Shown here: positions 36,244-44,584 of the stretch, piece after piece
Layout of the letters: each line of letters begins with the position of its first letter
Numbering within the stretch: the first letter of the stretch is position 1
From: JAPKZH01 sp963715635
GTDB lineage: Bacteria; Acidobacteriota; Aminicenantia; Aminicenantales; UBA4085
Length of the DNA stretch: 64,000 bases
Assembly (NCBI GenBank): GCA_963715635.1
Contig: OY970261.1
Span: 682,001-746,000 of the forward strand
Direction: 5' to 3'
Program-made: the position numbers and the translations under genes
Notes under the pieces: model-generated
Database searches by the model: none
What the model was told of the DNA's origin: nothing
What the model saw: only the letters and a program-made list of their open reading frames with translations

Positions 36244-36669
36244 CTATGCCTTTTTTGAGACGAAAATATCCTCGCCCGCCACTTCCACTTGGTATGACTC
36301 CAGCGGAGCGGGCGGCGGCCCGGAGATCACGTTCCCGGCCAGGTCGAACCGGCCGTTGTGGCAGGGGCAGAACATCGTGCCCGTGTCGTTTTGGTAGGTG
36401 ACCGTGCATGTGAGATGGGTGCAGACGGCCGAGAAGGCTAGAAGCTTGCCGTCCTGGGTGTTGATCAGGATGGCCGGCGATGAGCCGAACTTGAATATTT
36501 TTGCCGAGTTCGGGGCCAAGTCACCCACCTTGGCGGCGGCGACCCTTTTTTGACCGGCCTCGGCCTGCTTGGGCGGCAGGATATACCGGACGACAGGATA
36601 GAGGAACGCCGCGATGGTAGCCAGGAGCGACCCCCCCAAAAAACCGTTGATGAAGGTTCGTCTATTCAT
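36244..36669 (-). CDS. Rieske [2Fe-2S] protein
   Basis: 141 residues. An N-terminal membrane anchor carries a Tat-like NRRTFING. The cluster-binding boxes are CTHLTC (Cys 83, His 85) and CPCHNGRFD (Cys 101, His 104); Cys 88 and Cys 103 can form the usual disulphide. It lies one base before cytochrome b/b6 and overlaps the 18-haem gene by eight bases. It is smaller than mitochondrial-type Rieske proteins, as in other b6-type complexes. Confidence 0.95.
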   Translation of the reverse strand: MNRRTFINGFLGGSLLATIAAFLYPVVRYILPPKQAEAGQKRVAAAKVGDLAPNSAKIFKFGSSPAILINTQDGKLLAFSAVCTHLTCTVTYQNDTGTMFCPCHNGRFDLAGNVISGPPPAPLESYQVEVAGEDIFVSKKA

Positions 36670-38701
36670 TCTTTGTAGGAGCGCCTAAAGATTTAATTTT
36701 TTTCAAAGATTTTGTCAAGAAATCTTCAATAAAAGCGTGGTTATGGATTCCCAGGCTGCCGTCCTGTTCGATGGCCTTGAGCATTGTTTCCACGACGGCC
36801 GCCTGAGATTTCTGCTCGTTCGTAAGGGCGGTCTTCCCGGCATCGAGCAGAGCCGCCCGCACATTCTCGATTAGGCCCTTGACGCCGTCGCGCCATTCCT
36901 GGAATTTTTTCCTATAGCTTTCTTCGCCGTGACATTCCAGGCAGGCATTGGCCCCGGGCCGGACGACCTGTTTCTGCTTGTCCAGATGGCAGGCGGTGCA
37001 GTCCGTGTCGGCCGCGGCCATCACGTCCTTGGGTATTTTCGAGTCGGCCAGGCTGCCTCCTTGATAAAACGTCTTTTGCATTTCGTGGCAGCTGCCGCAG
37101 TCCTTCTTGACGTCTTTGTGGTGGCAGGAGGCGCACGTGTTTTTCGACCCGATAAACTCGCCGTGTTTCTTGGCGTTGGAATGGCAGACGGCACAGGTGA
37201 GATTCTGGACGATCAGGTGGCTCTTATGGGGAAAGCTCATGCCGAAAACCGGCGACTTGATCTCTTCGATCCCGGCATGGCAGCTCAAGCAGGCGTTTCC
37301 CGTCTTTTGAGGCATAAAAGACGTCCGGTCGGGCTTGTAGGAAGACCCGGCCAGGCGAATGGCTTCTTCAATCTTATCCAGAGAAACCGAGAGCAGCTCC
37401 TGGGAGTATATGATGTTATGAACACTCTTGCCTCGCTCGACGACGTCGATGTTGAAGGCGGCCTCTTCGAGCAGGCTTTCGGCCTTGGCTCGGGCTTCGC
37501 TCTTTCCCTGCCGGACTTCCTTCAACGCCTGCTGATAAATGACATTGATGGTTTGCAGCTTCTTCTGTGTCGATGCCTGCCAGGCCGCGAGGATCCGGGA
37601 AAACCCGGCGCCGTGGCAGGATTCGCAGGCCTTGTCTTTGGAGATCGAGGTCTCGCTTTTGACCAGACGGCCGCCCGTTTCCTCGTGAAACATGTGGCAG
37701 CCCTTGCAGCTGAGGCCCTTTTGGAGCATCACGTTGGGCATGGGATGGGAGACCCCTTTTCCGCCCTCTCCCGTATACAGGATTTTTTGAGCCTGGTGGG
37801 AGCCGGTGTGGCACGTGCGGCAGTCGGTAATGGCTTCGATGTCCTTGACGATTTTGTGCTGGATGGCCAGATGGCATTGGGTGCATTCAATCTTGTGCAG
37901 GGTGATATGATTTTTATGGATGAGCTCGGTCTCACTGTATTTGTCAAGGCGATCTTTTTCGAAGTGGCATTTGAAGCAGTTTTCTCTGGGCACGACGCCG
38001 TCGCCGATGATGACCTGGCTGTGGCATTTGTCGCATTTGAAATTGTTGGCGAAGGCCACGGTGTGGTTGTAGCGGGAGGTTTGCGAAACCAGCTGCTCCT
38101 GCTTGTGGCAGTTGGTACAGGTGCCGACCTGGGGATTCTGGTCGCTCCTCTTGAAATGGCAGATGAAGCAGCTTCCTTCGGTGACGGTGATATGTTCGCC
38201 CTGGACGATCTGGGAATGGCAGCTCGTACAGCGGAGCTGTTTGCCCCGCCTGAGATCGGTGAAATGGATCTTGTGGTCGAAGGCCACCGTCTTGAATTTC
38301 ACCTGGCCTTGGAGGAGCCTTTTATCGTGGCAGCCTTTTTGGAGGCAGCTTTCGTCCTGGATCTCGGCCCAAGGCTTGGATTTGAGGTAAAGCTTGGTCC
38401 AGTAGCGGCCGACCATGACCAGGCCTTCCATTTTGGCCCGCAGGGTCGACCTCAACCCGGGCGGATAGTGGCAGACCTTGCATTCGATTTTGCCGTGGGA
38501 CGAGGCCTTCCAGCTCTGGTAGAAAGCCTTCATGTAATGGCAGACCGAGCAGAACTTGGACGTGGAGGTCAGCTCGACGGAGGCGACGAACAGGACGAGG
38601 AAGATGCCCAAAGCCGACAGGAAAATGATGAGCCTTTTCTTTTTCTTGCTTTTTTTGGCGGGGGCGATGGGTTCTTCAGCAGGTTTCTGTTCTTCTGTCA
38701 T
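36662..38701 (-). CDS. 18-haem NapC/NirT-like cytochrome c
   Basis: 679 residues. An N-terminal membrane anchor (about 23-44) follows a Lys-rich cytoplasmic tail. I count 17 CXXCH motifs plus one CX4CH (CLQKGCH). The first two haems (KFCSVCHYMKAFYQSW, ECKVCHYPPG) resemble NapC/NirT quinol-oxidising cytochromes. A long helical insert without haem separates the first twelve from the last six. Many His residues in HxxH context can be distal ligands. It is translated with the Rieske gene. Its likely role is to carry electrons from the bc complex to periplasmic or external acceptors. Confidence 0.92.
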   Translation of the reverse strand: MTEEQKPAEEPIAPAKKSKKKKRLIIFLSALGIFLVLFVASVELTSTSKFCSVCHYMKAFYQSWKASSHGKIECKVCHYPPGLRSTLRAKMEGLVMVGRYWTKLYLKSKPWAEIQDESCLQKGCHDKRLLQGQVKFKTVAFDHKIHFTDLRRGKQLRCTSCHSQIVQGEHITVTEGSCFICHFKRSDQNPQVGTCTNCHKQEQLVSQTSRYNHTVAFANNFKCDKCHSQVIIGDGVVPRENCFKCHFEKDRLDKYSETELIHKNHITLHKIECTQCHLAIQHKIVKDIEAITDCRTCHTGSHQAQKILYTGEGGKGVSHPMPNVMLQKGLSCKGCHMFHEETGGRLVKSETSISKDKACESCHGAGFSRILAAWQASTQKKLQTINVIYQQALKEVRQGKSEARAKAESLLEEAAFNIDVVERGKSVHNIIYSQELLSVSLDKIEEAIRLAGSSYKPDRTSFMPQKTGNACLSCHAGIEEIKSPVFGMSFPHKSHLIVQNLTCAVCHSNAKKHGEFIGSKNTCASCHHKDVKKDCGSCHEMQKTFYQGGSLADSKIPKDVMAAADTDCTACHLDKQKQVVRPGANACLECHGEESYRKKFQEWRDGVKGLIENVRAALLDAGKTALTNEQKSQAAVVETMLKAIEQDGSLGIHNHAFIEDFLTKSLKKIKSLGAPTKNE

Positions 38702-38718
38702 TTATGAATATCTCTTGA

Positions 38719-39507
38719 TTATGCGTAGCTGTGCAATCCGGCCAACAGATAGTTGACGCCGAAATATGTAAAGAGGGCGGCCAGGAAACCGATGATGGCG
38801 ATCACGGCCGAACGCTTTCCTTTCCAGCCCATGACGATCCGCGTGTGGAGGTACAGGGCGAAGACAAACCAAGTGATCAGGCTCCAGACTTCCTTGGGGT
38901 CCCAGCTCCAGTAGGTGCCCCAGGCTTTATAGGCCCAGACCATGCCAAAGACAAGGCCCCCGAGGGTGAACAGGGGGAAGCCGACGGCCACGCAGCGGTA
39001 GCTCACGGAGTCCCATTTGTCTTTTTTATCAGCCTCTTTGGCGGCAAGATACATGATGCTGGTGATGAAGGCGACGGAAAAAAAGGCTTCTCCTATGAGC
39101 GTCACCGAGACGTGGAGCCAGAGCCAATAGCTCTGAAGGGCCGGAACGAGGGGAGTGGCTTCCTTGGGCATTAACGGCGATGAAGCCAGGGCGACCAGGC
39201 CGATGACGATCAACATGATGTAAGGGCCGATCTTGGGAATCTTGAATTTCTTGTCAATGATGACGAAGGCCAGGACCGAGGCCCAGGATAGGAAGGACAG
39301 TGATTCGTACATATTCGTGAACGGCGCATGCCCGCTTTCGATGGTCCTGGCGATGAGGGCCGCGGTATGGATGACGAGGCCGGCGATCGCCAGGGCCGAT
39401 CCTGTCTTGGCCCAGGTGGGCTTTTTGGAAAACATGAACCCCAGGTAAAAAAAGGCCGAGATGATATAAAAAATGAAGGTGATGACGAATAGGGTGGATT
39501 CGCTCAT
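38719..39507 (-). CDS. ccsA: CcsA/ResC-type cytochrome c assembly protein
   Basis: 262 residues, about eight membrane helices. The WWD motif that presents haem is AWGTYWSWDPKEVWSLITWF, and flanking His residues are present (ESGHAPF, WLHVSV, LYLHTRI). With ResB it exports haem and attaches it to CXXCH sites on the outer face of the membrane (system II). The gene overlaps resB by ATGA, and lies 17 bases before the 18-haem gene, a logical position since this operon needs heavy haem loading. Confidence 0.95.
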   Translation of the reverse strand: MSESTLFVITFIFYIISAFFYLGFMFSKKPTWAKTGSALAIAGLVIHTAALIARTIESGHAPFTNMYESLSFLSWASVLAFVIIDKKFKIPKIGPYIMLIVIGLVALASSPLMPKEATPLVPALQSYWLWLHVSVTLIGEAFFSVAFITSIMYLAAKEADKKDKWDSVSYRCVAVGFPLFTLGGLVFGMVWAYKAWGTYWSWDPKEVWSLITWFVFALYLHTRIVMGWKGKRSAVIAIIGFLAALFTYFGVNYLLAGLHSYA

Positions 39508-40859
39508 TTCGATCTCCTTGCTGCGGCCATGATTTTTTCAAATTCGGACTGGAAGCTGTCCCGGCTCTTGGCTGCGATGCCGCCCACAATAACCTCGGTT
39601 TTGCCCTGGCTCTCCTCCAGGACCGCTTTGATCTCCCAGGTGGGCCAATAGAAGGCGAGGCCCAGGCCGATCATGATCAGGGCGCACCCGATCCAGATCA
39701 GGTTCGCGCCGGGGTCCTTGGCTGCTTCGAGCACCGAATACTGGCCGGCCTCAAAGCTTTTGAGCTCGAACGACAGGTCGGTCTCCTTGGTGGCATGGAT
39801 CCGGTCCATATCCGGAAAATTGGCGAAGATCCAGCCGGAAAAGACCTTCTCGCCGCCTCTGGTGCCTTCGACAAAAGCGGCCGGGTTGTTGGGCTGGAGA
39901 GAGCGCGTCTGCGGTTCATTCCCTTCGCCGAGGACAAAATCGGGGATGAACCGCGCCACCGAAATGGATGTCTGGTCCTTGTCGTCGAGCTGGACCTTTT
40001 CCCCGACTTTAAGCTTGAACTTCTTCAAGAACGCCGGGTCGCTTTTTTTCTTAGTCCAGATTTCGAGGGAAGGATTGTCCCAGTTCCAGCCGTAGCTGGT
40101 CTGGTAAAATGAATAGCCGCGGTAGGTGAGGGGCCGGTTTACGACAATGGTCTTGGTTAAGACAGGTTTCTGATTTTCGATGATCGCGACCGCGCTTTTC
40201 CAGGCTTTGACGCTTCCGTCCGGGTAATAATCGGTAGTGAATTTGTCTAATCGAACCTCGAACGAAGCTTTGGGCACGGATTGGGTCTCGCCTTCCTTGA
40301 GAGCCAGTTCCTTCCGTATGCTAGCCGCGCCGCTGACGATGCCCCCGGCCAGGATGATAAGCAGCCCGAGGTGGACGACATCCGAGCCGAAAATGCCGAG
40401 GGTTTTTTTTCGAGCCAGCAGGTGGACCTTAGAATCCTGGTCTACAGTTCTCAGTCGGAAACGGGAGGACGCCAGCGATTTTTGGAGCTCGGCCTTGACG
40501 GCGGCGAGGGGAGCATTTTTCTTGTAGCGGTCTTTTGTTTTCAAGGCCAGGAGGCTCTTGGCCTCAATTTGGACATGGGGCTTGATCGCTTTTCGCCATT
40601 TCGGAGAGAGGCGGGTGAGCGTGCAGACGATGATGTTCAGGGCGAAGAAAGCAAGCAGAGCGAGATACCAGATCGAATGATAGAGCCGTGTCAGCTGAAG
40701 TCGGATCAGGAGGCCGGAGAGCTGACCATAGCGGGTTGCGTATTCTTCCAGGCTTCTCTGTTGGGGGATTAGGGTGCCCAGGACTGAGGCCACAGCCAGG
40801 ATGATCAGCAGGATGATTGCCAGCCGAATTGAGGTAAAAAACTTTATAAAGGCCTTCAT
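39504..40859 (-). CDS. resB: ResB-type cytochrome c assembly protein
   Basis: 451 residues. Three N-terminal membrane helices (about 11-30, 62-82, 156-178), a large extracytoplasmic domain (RPLTYRGYSFYQTSYGW is a family hallmark) and one C-terminal helix. It works with CcsA to keep apocytochrome thiols reduced and join haem. First gene of the operon, which has its own promoter. Confidence 0.94.
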   Translation of the reverse strand: MKAFIKFFTSIRLAIILLIILAVASVLGTLIPQQRSLEEYATRYGQLSGLLIRLQLTRLYHSIWYLALLAFFALNIIVCTLTRLSPKWRKAIKPHVQIEAKSLLALKTKDRYKKNAPLAAVKAELQKSLASSRFRLRTVDQDSKVHLLARKKTLGIFGSDVVHLGLLIILAGGIVSGAASIRKELALKEGETQSVPKASFEVRLDKFTTDYYPDGSVKAWKSAVAIIENQKPVLTKTIVVNRPLTYRGYSFYQTSYGWNWDNPSLEIWTKKKSDPAFLKKFKLKVGEKVQLDDKDQTSISVARFIPDFVLGEGNEPQTRSLQPNNPAAFVEGTRGGEKVFSGWIFANFPDMDRIHATKETDLSFELKSFEAGQYSVLEAAKDPGANLIWIGCALIMIGLGLAFYWPTWEIKAVLEESQGKTEVIVGGIAAKSRDSFQSEFEKIMAAARRSK

Positions 40860-40908
40860 GGTCAGTTGTCCCTTCGTCTCTCTCCCGTGTCCGGGAAAAA
40901 GACGAGCA

Positions 40909-40937
40909 ATTTTATAGGATTATTCGGATATTTGCAA
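40909..40937 (-). promoter_or_regulatory. Sigma70-type promoter for the resB-led operon
   Basis: Minus strand: TTGCAA (40937-40932), 17-base spacer, TAAAAT (40914-40909), 50 bases before resB. No GG-N10-GC sigma54 site was found in the same 180-base gap, although a sigma54 activator is encoded next door. Confidence 0.55.
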
Positions 40938-41043
40938 GATGAATCATGGAGCCCGCGATCATTTATTTATAATAACAAAAATAGTTTCTGCCGACGCATC
41001 CAAGGTATGGGTTTTATAGCATTCAAGGACAGCAAAAGTCAAT

Positions 41044-42423
41044 TTATGACAGACTGATCTTCAGCTTTTTGACCCGGTACCTCAATGTGTCACGCGAAAT
41101 CTTGAGGATTTTTGCCGCCTGAGTCTGGTTTCCGCCCGCTTTTTTCAAGGCCTGGATGATGAAATGCTTTTCCAACTCCTCGAGCGAAGACCTTTCACCG
41201 GGAAAGCTGATTTTGTCCATGTCGGAGAGAGGCAGAGGGTTTTTTTCGATTTGTATCGGGAGATATTTGGCGGAAATATAGGGCTTGTCCTCGAAGATCA
41301 TCGCCCTCTCCACGGCATTCTTGAGTTCCCGGACATTTCCCGGCCAGTCGTAATCCAGGAAGATCTGTTCGGCCTCTTTTTCCAGGCCTTCGATTTTCTT
41401 GCTGAACTTATTATTGAAGAGCGAGATAAAATGCTGGGCCAAGGGAAGGATATCCTCTTTTCGCTCGCGCAGGGGCGGGAGGATGACGGGGCAGACATTA
41501 AGCCGATAGATCAGGTCGGTTCGAAATTTTCCCTCTTGGGAGAGATGGGCGAGATCATGGTTTGTGGCGGCAACGACCCGCAGGTTGACTTCGATGTCTT
41601 TCAAACCGCCCAGCCTTTTAAAAGAATGCGTCTCCAGAAAACGGAGAAGCTTCGCCTGAAGAGGGAGGCTCAAGCTGCTGATTTCGTCCAAGAACAGGGT
41701 GCCTTCATCGGCCAGCTCGACCAGGCCTTTTTTCTGCTGCTTGGCGTCTGTGAACGCGCCTTTCTCGTAGCCGAACAGCTCGCTCTCCAGAAGGTTTTCG
41801 GGAATAGCAGAGCAATTGATGGCCTGGAAAGGGGCATCTTTGCGGCGGCTGAGGTAATGAATCGTCTGGGCGAAGAGGTCCTTTCCGGTCCCGGTCTCAC
41901 CCTGCAGGAGGATGATCGAGGCTTCGCTTTCGGCGATTTTTTGGATCATATCCATCACCTGGAGCATGACTTTCGACCGGGCGACGATCTGGCTCGGATG
42001 GAAATTGCGGGATTCTTTTTCTCGAAAATAGGCGACTTCTTGTTTCAGATCGTAAGCTTCCAGCGCATTTTCCAGAAGGCCCTGGAGCTTGGCCAGGTTG
42101 ACAGGCTTGGTTAGAAAGTTGTAAGCCCCGCGCCGCATCGCGTCCACGACGTCCTCGATCTCGCCAAAGGCCGTAATCATAATCACGGGCAGGGAGGGCC
42201 ATCTTTTCTTGAATTCCTCCAATAAATCCGTGCCCTTGACATCCGGAAGTTTCACGTCCAGAAGAACAAGGTCGGGCGGCTCCTCCTCGGCGCGGACGAG
42301 GCCGGCCTGGCCGGTTTCGGCTTCGACAACGTCATAATTCCACTCCGTGAATTTTTGATGCAGGGTCCAGCGGATGAGCTTTTCATCATCGACGACCAGG
42401 ATTGTTTTCTTGCGCATGGTCAA
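41044..42423 (-). CDS. NtrC-family sigma54-dependent response regulator
   Basis: 459 residues in three domains. Receiver (1-120) with phospho-acceptor Asp about 56 (LVLLDVKLPD). AAA+ sigma54 activator (about 140-375) with Walker A GETGTGKD, Walker B GTLFLDEI and GYEKGAFTDA in place of GAFTGA. Fis-type helix-turn-helix at the C-terminus (NQTQAAKILKISRDTLRYRV). It is translated with the upstream haem-motif kinase (four-base overlap) and should activate sigma54 promoters, possibly for cytochrome genes. The GAFTDA loop occurs in other activators, so loss of activity is not implied. Confidence 0.94.
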   Translation of the reverse strand: MTMRKKTILVVDDEKLIRWTLHQKFTEWNYDVVEAETGQAGLVRAEEEPPDLVLLDVKLPDVKGTDLLEEFKKRWPSLPVIMITAFGEIEDVVDAMRRGAYNFLTKPVNLAKLQGLLENALEAYDLKQEVAYFREKESRNFHPSQIVARSKVMLQVMDMIQKIAESEASIILLQGETGTGKDLFAQTIHYLSRRKDAPFQAINCSAIPENLLESELFGYEKGAFTDAKQQKKGLVELADEGTLFLDEISSLSLPLQAKLLRFLETHSFKRLGGLKDIEVNLRVVAATNHDLAHLSQEGKFRTDLIYRLNVCPVILPPLRERKEDILPLAQHFISLFNNKFSKKIEGLEKEAEQIFLDYDWPGNVRELKNAVERAMIFEDKPYISAKYLPIQIEKNPLPLSDMDKISFPGERSSLEELEKHFIIQALKKAGGNQTQAAKILKISRDTLRYRVKKLKISLS

Positions 42424-43907
42424 CGGCCGACGGCGGGGATGCGGATGAAAAAGGTCGTTCCCTTCCCGGTTTGACTCTCGGCCCGGATGCTCCCGCCGTG
42501 GGTTTCTATGATCTTTTTGCTGATCGACAGCCCCAGGCCTGTCCCGCCCTTTTTGGTGGAAAAGAATGGGTTAAAAATCTGGTCCCGATGCGCCTCCGGG
42601 ATCCCTTGTCCGTTATCGGACACCTGGATCTGGAGTTCGCGGTCGGGGCCCTGTTGCATGCGGATCTCGATCTGACCTTTTGTTTGTATAGCAGAAATGC
42701 TGTTGAGGATCAAGTTCAGCAGGACGTCCTGGATCTTGTCCGGATCGATATAGGCCTGATTTTCCGGCCCGAGTCCTTCAAAATGAAAATCGATCTCTTT
42801 GCCGGCCAACTGGGTCTTGGCCAGCCGGATGGCGTCTTCGGCACAGACATTGGGATTGACCCACCGAAAATTGGGGGCTTTGGGCTTGGCATAGTCAAGC
42901 GCATCCTGGAGGATGGCAATGATCTTATCGATTTGGACAAGGACTTCGCCGAAGATTTCCTTTTGGGGGTCGGGCGCCGGCGTTTTTTGATTGATGATTT
43001 CGACGGCGCCCCTGATTCCCGACAGAGGATTTTTGACGTCATGAACCAGGCTGGCCGCCAGCTCCCCGAACGATGCCAGGTGTTCCGCCTTTTGGATCCT
43101 TTCGTTATAGAGCTCTTGGATTTTCCAGTGGGCGTCCTCGAGCCGTGTGACCATCAGGTGAAAGCTTTGGACCAAACTTCCGATTTCGTCGTGTTTTGCG
43201 GCCGCGGGGGGCGGCGCCAGATGGCCGACCTGGTAGGACTCCATCTGCTTTTGGAGCTGGGAGATCGGACGGTTGATGATCCGCTCGAAGAGACGCAAAA
43301 TGATGAACGTCAGGAGCGAAAGCGCAGCCAGGGCGGCCACCAGCCCCTTCCATTGGTTTTTCCGCAGCAGCGATTCAGCCTCGGAATTGTCCACCTCCAC
43401 TTCCAAGATGCCCGTGATTTTTTCCGATGCGGCGTGGCAGGCTACGCATTCTTTTTTGTTTTCGATGAGGCTGAAGCTCTGGGCCAAGGACTTAGCCTTG
43501 ACCATTGAGATTTCGGAGGGAATATCTCGGGACAAAAATTCTGCCAGACGATCCTGGACTTGACGATCCAGCGGTGTGCCCACGTCGCCCTGCTGCGTCG
43601 AACGCAAGACCTTTCCTTGTAGAGAAAGAATGCGGATTTTCTGGATGGCCGCCGAGGAGGCGATCTGCTCCATGATCGACTGGACTTCCAGCTGGTGGCC
43701 GGCTTCCATGGCCCGAAAAAGGCTGGCATTGACAAGCGAGCTGACGATCTGCGCTTTCTGCCGGCTGGTGGCACGGATGAGCCTTTTTTCTGTCCCAATA
43801 TAGATGAACGTTAGAATGATGGCCGCGAATACTCCGAAGACGACAATATGGAGGAGGACCTTGCTCCGCAGGTTCCAGTGTTTAGGGGACAGCCTCTTTT
43901 GAATCAC
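42420..43907 (-). CDS. Histidine kinase with a c-type haem motif in the sensor domain
   Basis: 495 residues. Membrane helices at about 17-37 and 187-205 enclose an extracytoplasmic region (38-186) that carries CVACH (154-158), a haem c attachment site, near its end (ENKKECVACHAASEKITGI). HAMP (about 206-258), HisKA with His 289 (LVHDVKNPLSG) and a full ATPase domain (NLILNSISAIQ, DNGQGIP, GGTGLGLSI) follow. The haem could report redox state or NO/CO/O2. Start is GTG 7 bases after a TATAAT, so the mRNA is probably leaderless. Its response regulator is the next gene. Confidence 0.92.
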   Translation of the reverse strand: MIQKRLSPKHWNLRSKVLLHIVVFGVFAAIILTFIYIGTEKRLIRATSRQKAQIVSSLVNASLFRAMEAGHQLEVQSIMEQIASSAAIQKIRILSLQGKVLRSTQQGDVGTPLDRQVQDRLAEFLSRDIPSEISMVKAKSLAQSFSLIENKKECVACHAASEKITGILEVEVDNSEAESLLRKNQWKGLVAALAALSLLTFIILRLFERIINRPISQLQKQMESYQVGHLAPPPAAAKHDEIGSLVQSFHLMVTRLEDAHWKIQELYNERIQKAEHLASFGELAASLVHDVKNPLSGIRGAVEIINQKTPAPDPQKEIFGEVLVQIDKIIAILQDALDYAKPKAPNFRWVNPNVCAEDAIRLAKTQLAGKEIDFHFEGLGPENQAYIDPDKIQDVLLNLILNSISAIQTKGQIEIRMQQGPDRELQIQVSDNGQGIPEAHRDQIFNPFFSTKKGGTGLGLSISKKIIETHGGSIRAESQTGKGTTFFIRIPAVGR

Positions 43908-43913
43908 ACTAAA

Positions 43914-43942
43914 ATTATAGAATACCTAAGAATTAGAGGCAA
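43914..43942 (-). promoter_or_regulatory. Sigma70-type promoter, probably leaderless, for the haem kinase operon
   Basis: Minus strand: TTGCCT (43942-43937), 17-base spacer, perfect TATAAT (43919-43914). The GTG start codon at 43907 is 6 bases after the -10, where transcription starts, leaving no room for a ribosome site. Confidence 0.6.
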
Positions 43943-44010
43943 GCCGAACCCCAACCGGGAGAGGGCCGCTCCGGGCAGGGATACGATATCCGAGGGTGGA
44001 ACGTCGGTGG

Positions 44011-44466
44011 TTACTTCGCCCTGGCCTTTTTCTTGGCCGCGGCGAGTTTTTTTTCAGAAATTCCCAGGATGTCTTGGAGAGTGATGCGGTTGAAATAGTC
44101 CTTGAGGAGATCTGTGGCCGCCTTCCAGATCTCATATGTCCCGCAGGTCTTGATCTTGTCACAAAAGGTCTCGTCCTCGACGCACTCGACCAGGCTGCAG
44201 GATCCTTCCAGGGCCTGGAGGATATCGCAAAGCTTGATCTCCGAGGGTTTCCGGGCGAGCGTGTAGCCGCCTCCCGCGCCGCGGATGCTTTTGACGAGGT
44301 GGTTGATTTTAAGGGGGATGATGATCTGCTCGAGATAGCGTATGGAAATTCCTTCTTCTTCGGCCACGCTTTTGAGGATCACGGCTTCCAGGTTGTGTTT
44401 TTGATGGCGGGCCAGATTGAGCATGAGTCTCGTGCCGTATCTGCCTTTTGTCGATAGCTTAATCAT
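44011..44466 (-). CDS. Rrf2-family transcriptional regulator
   Basis: 151 residues. Winged helix N-terminus (MIKLSTKGRYGTRLMLNLAR, LEQIIIPLK, SIRGAGGGYTLAR). Cysteines at 90, 95, 102 and 108 (C-x4-C-x6-C-x5-C) could bind an Fe-S cluster, as in IscR or NsrR. The spacing differs from the C-x5-C-x5/7-C of those two. It probably senses Fe-S status or redox/NO. Its gene follows AAGGAG and lies upstream of the haem kinase, same strand, but 103 bases away with a promoter between, so it is a separate unit. Confidence 0.92.
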   Translation of the reverse strand: MIKLSTKGRYGTRLMLNLARHQKHNLEAVILKSVAEEEGISIRYLEQIIIPLKINHLVKSIRGAGGGYTLARKPSEIKLCDILQALEGSCSLVECVEDETFCDKIKTCGTYEIWKAATDLLKDYFNRITLQDILGISEKKLAAAKKKARAK

Positions 44467-44584
44467 TCACGACTCCTTAACAAACAGCTCAAACAGTCTA
44501 TGACACGCCTTCATCTTAGCCCAGATAAACAGATATTTCAACATAATTTTATAGATTTTATAGAATTAATTGGAATAGGGGAGT

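Noticed and set aside
36929..38707. 592-codon plus-strand open frame
   Set aside because: Antisense to the 18-haem cytochrome; no start signal and no recognisable domain.
40860..41043. Sigma54 promoter before resB
   Set aside because: A TTGCA occurs, but GG is not present 10 bases before the GC; a sigma70 site fits better.
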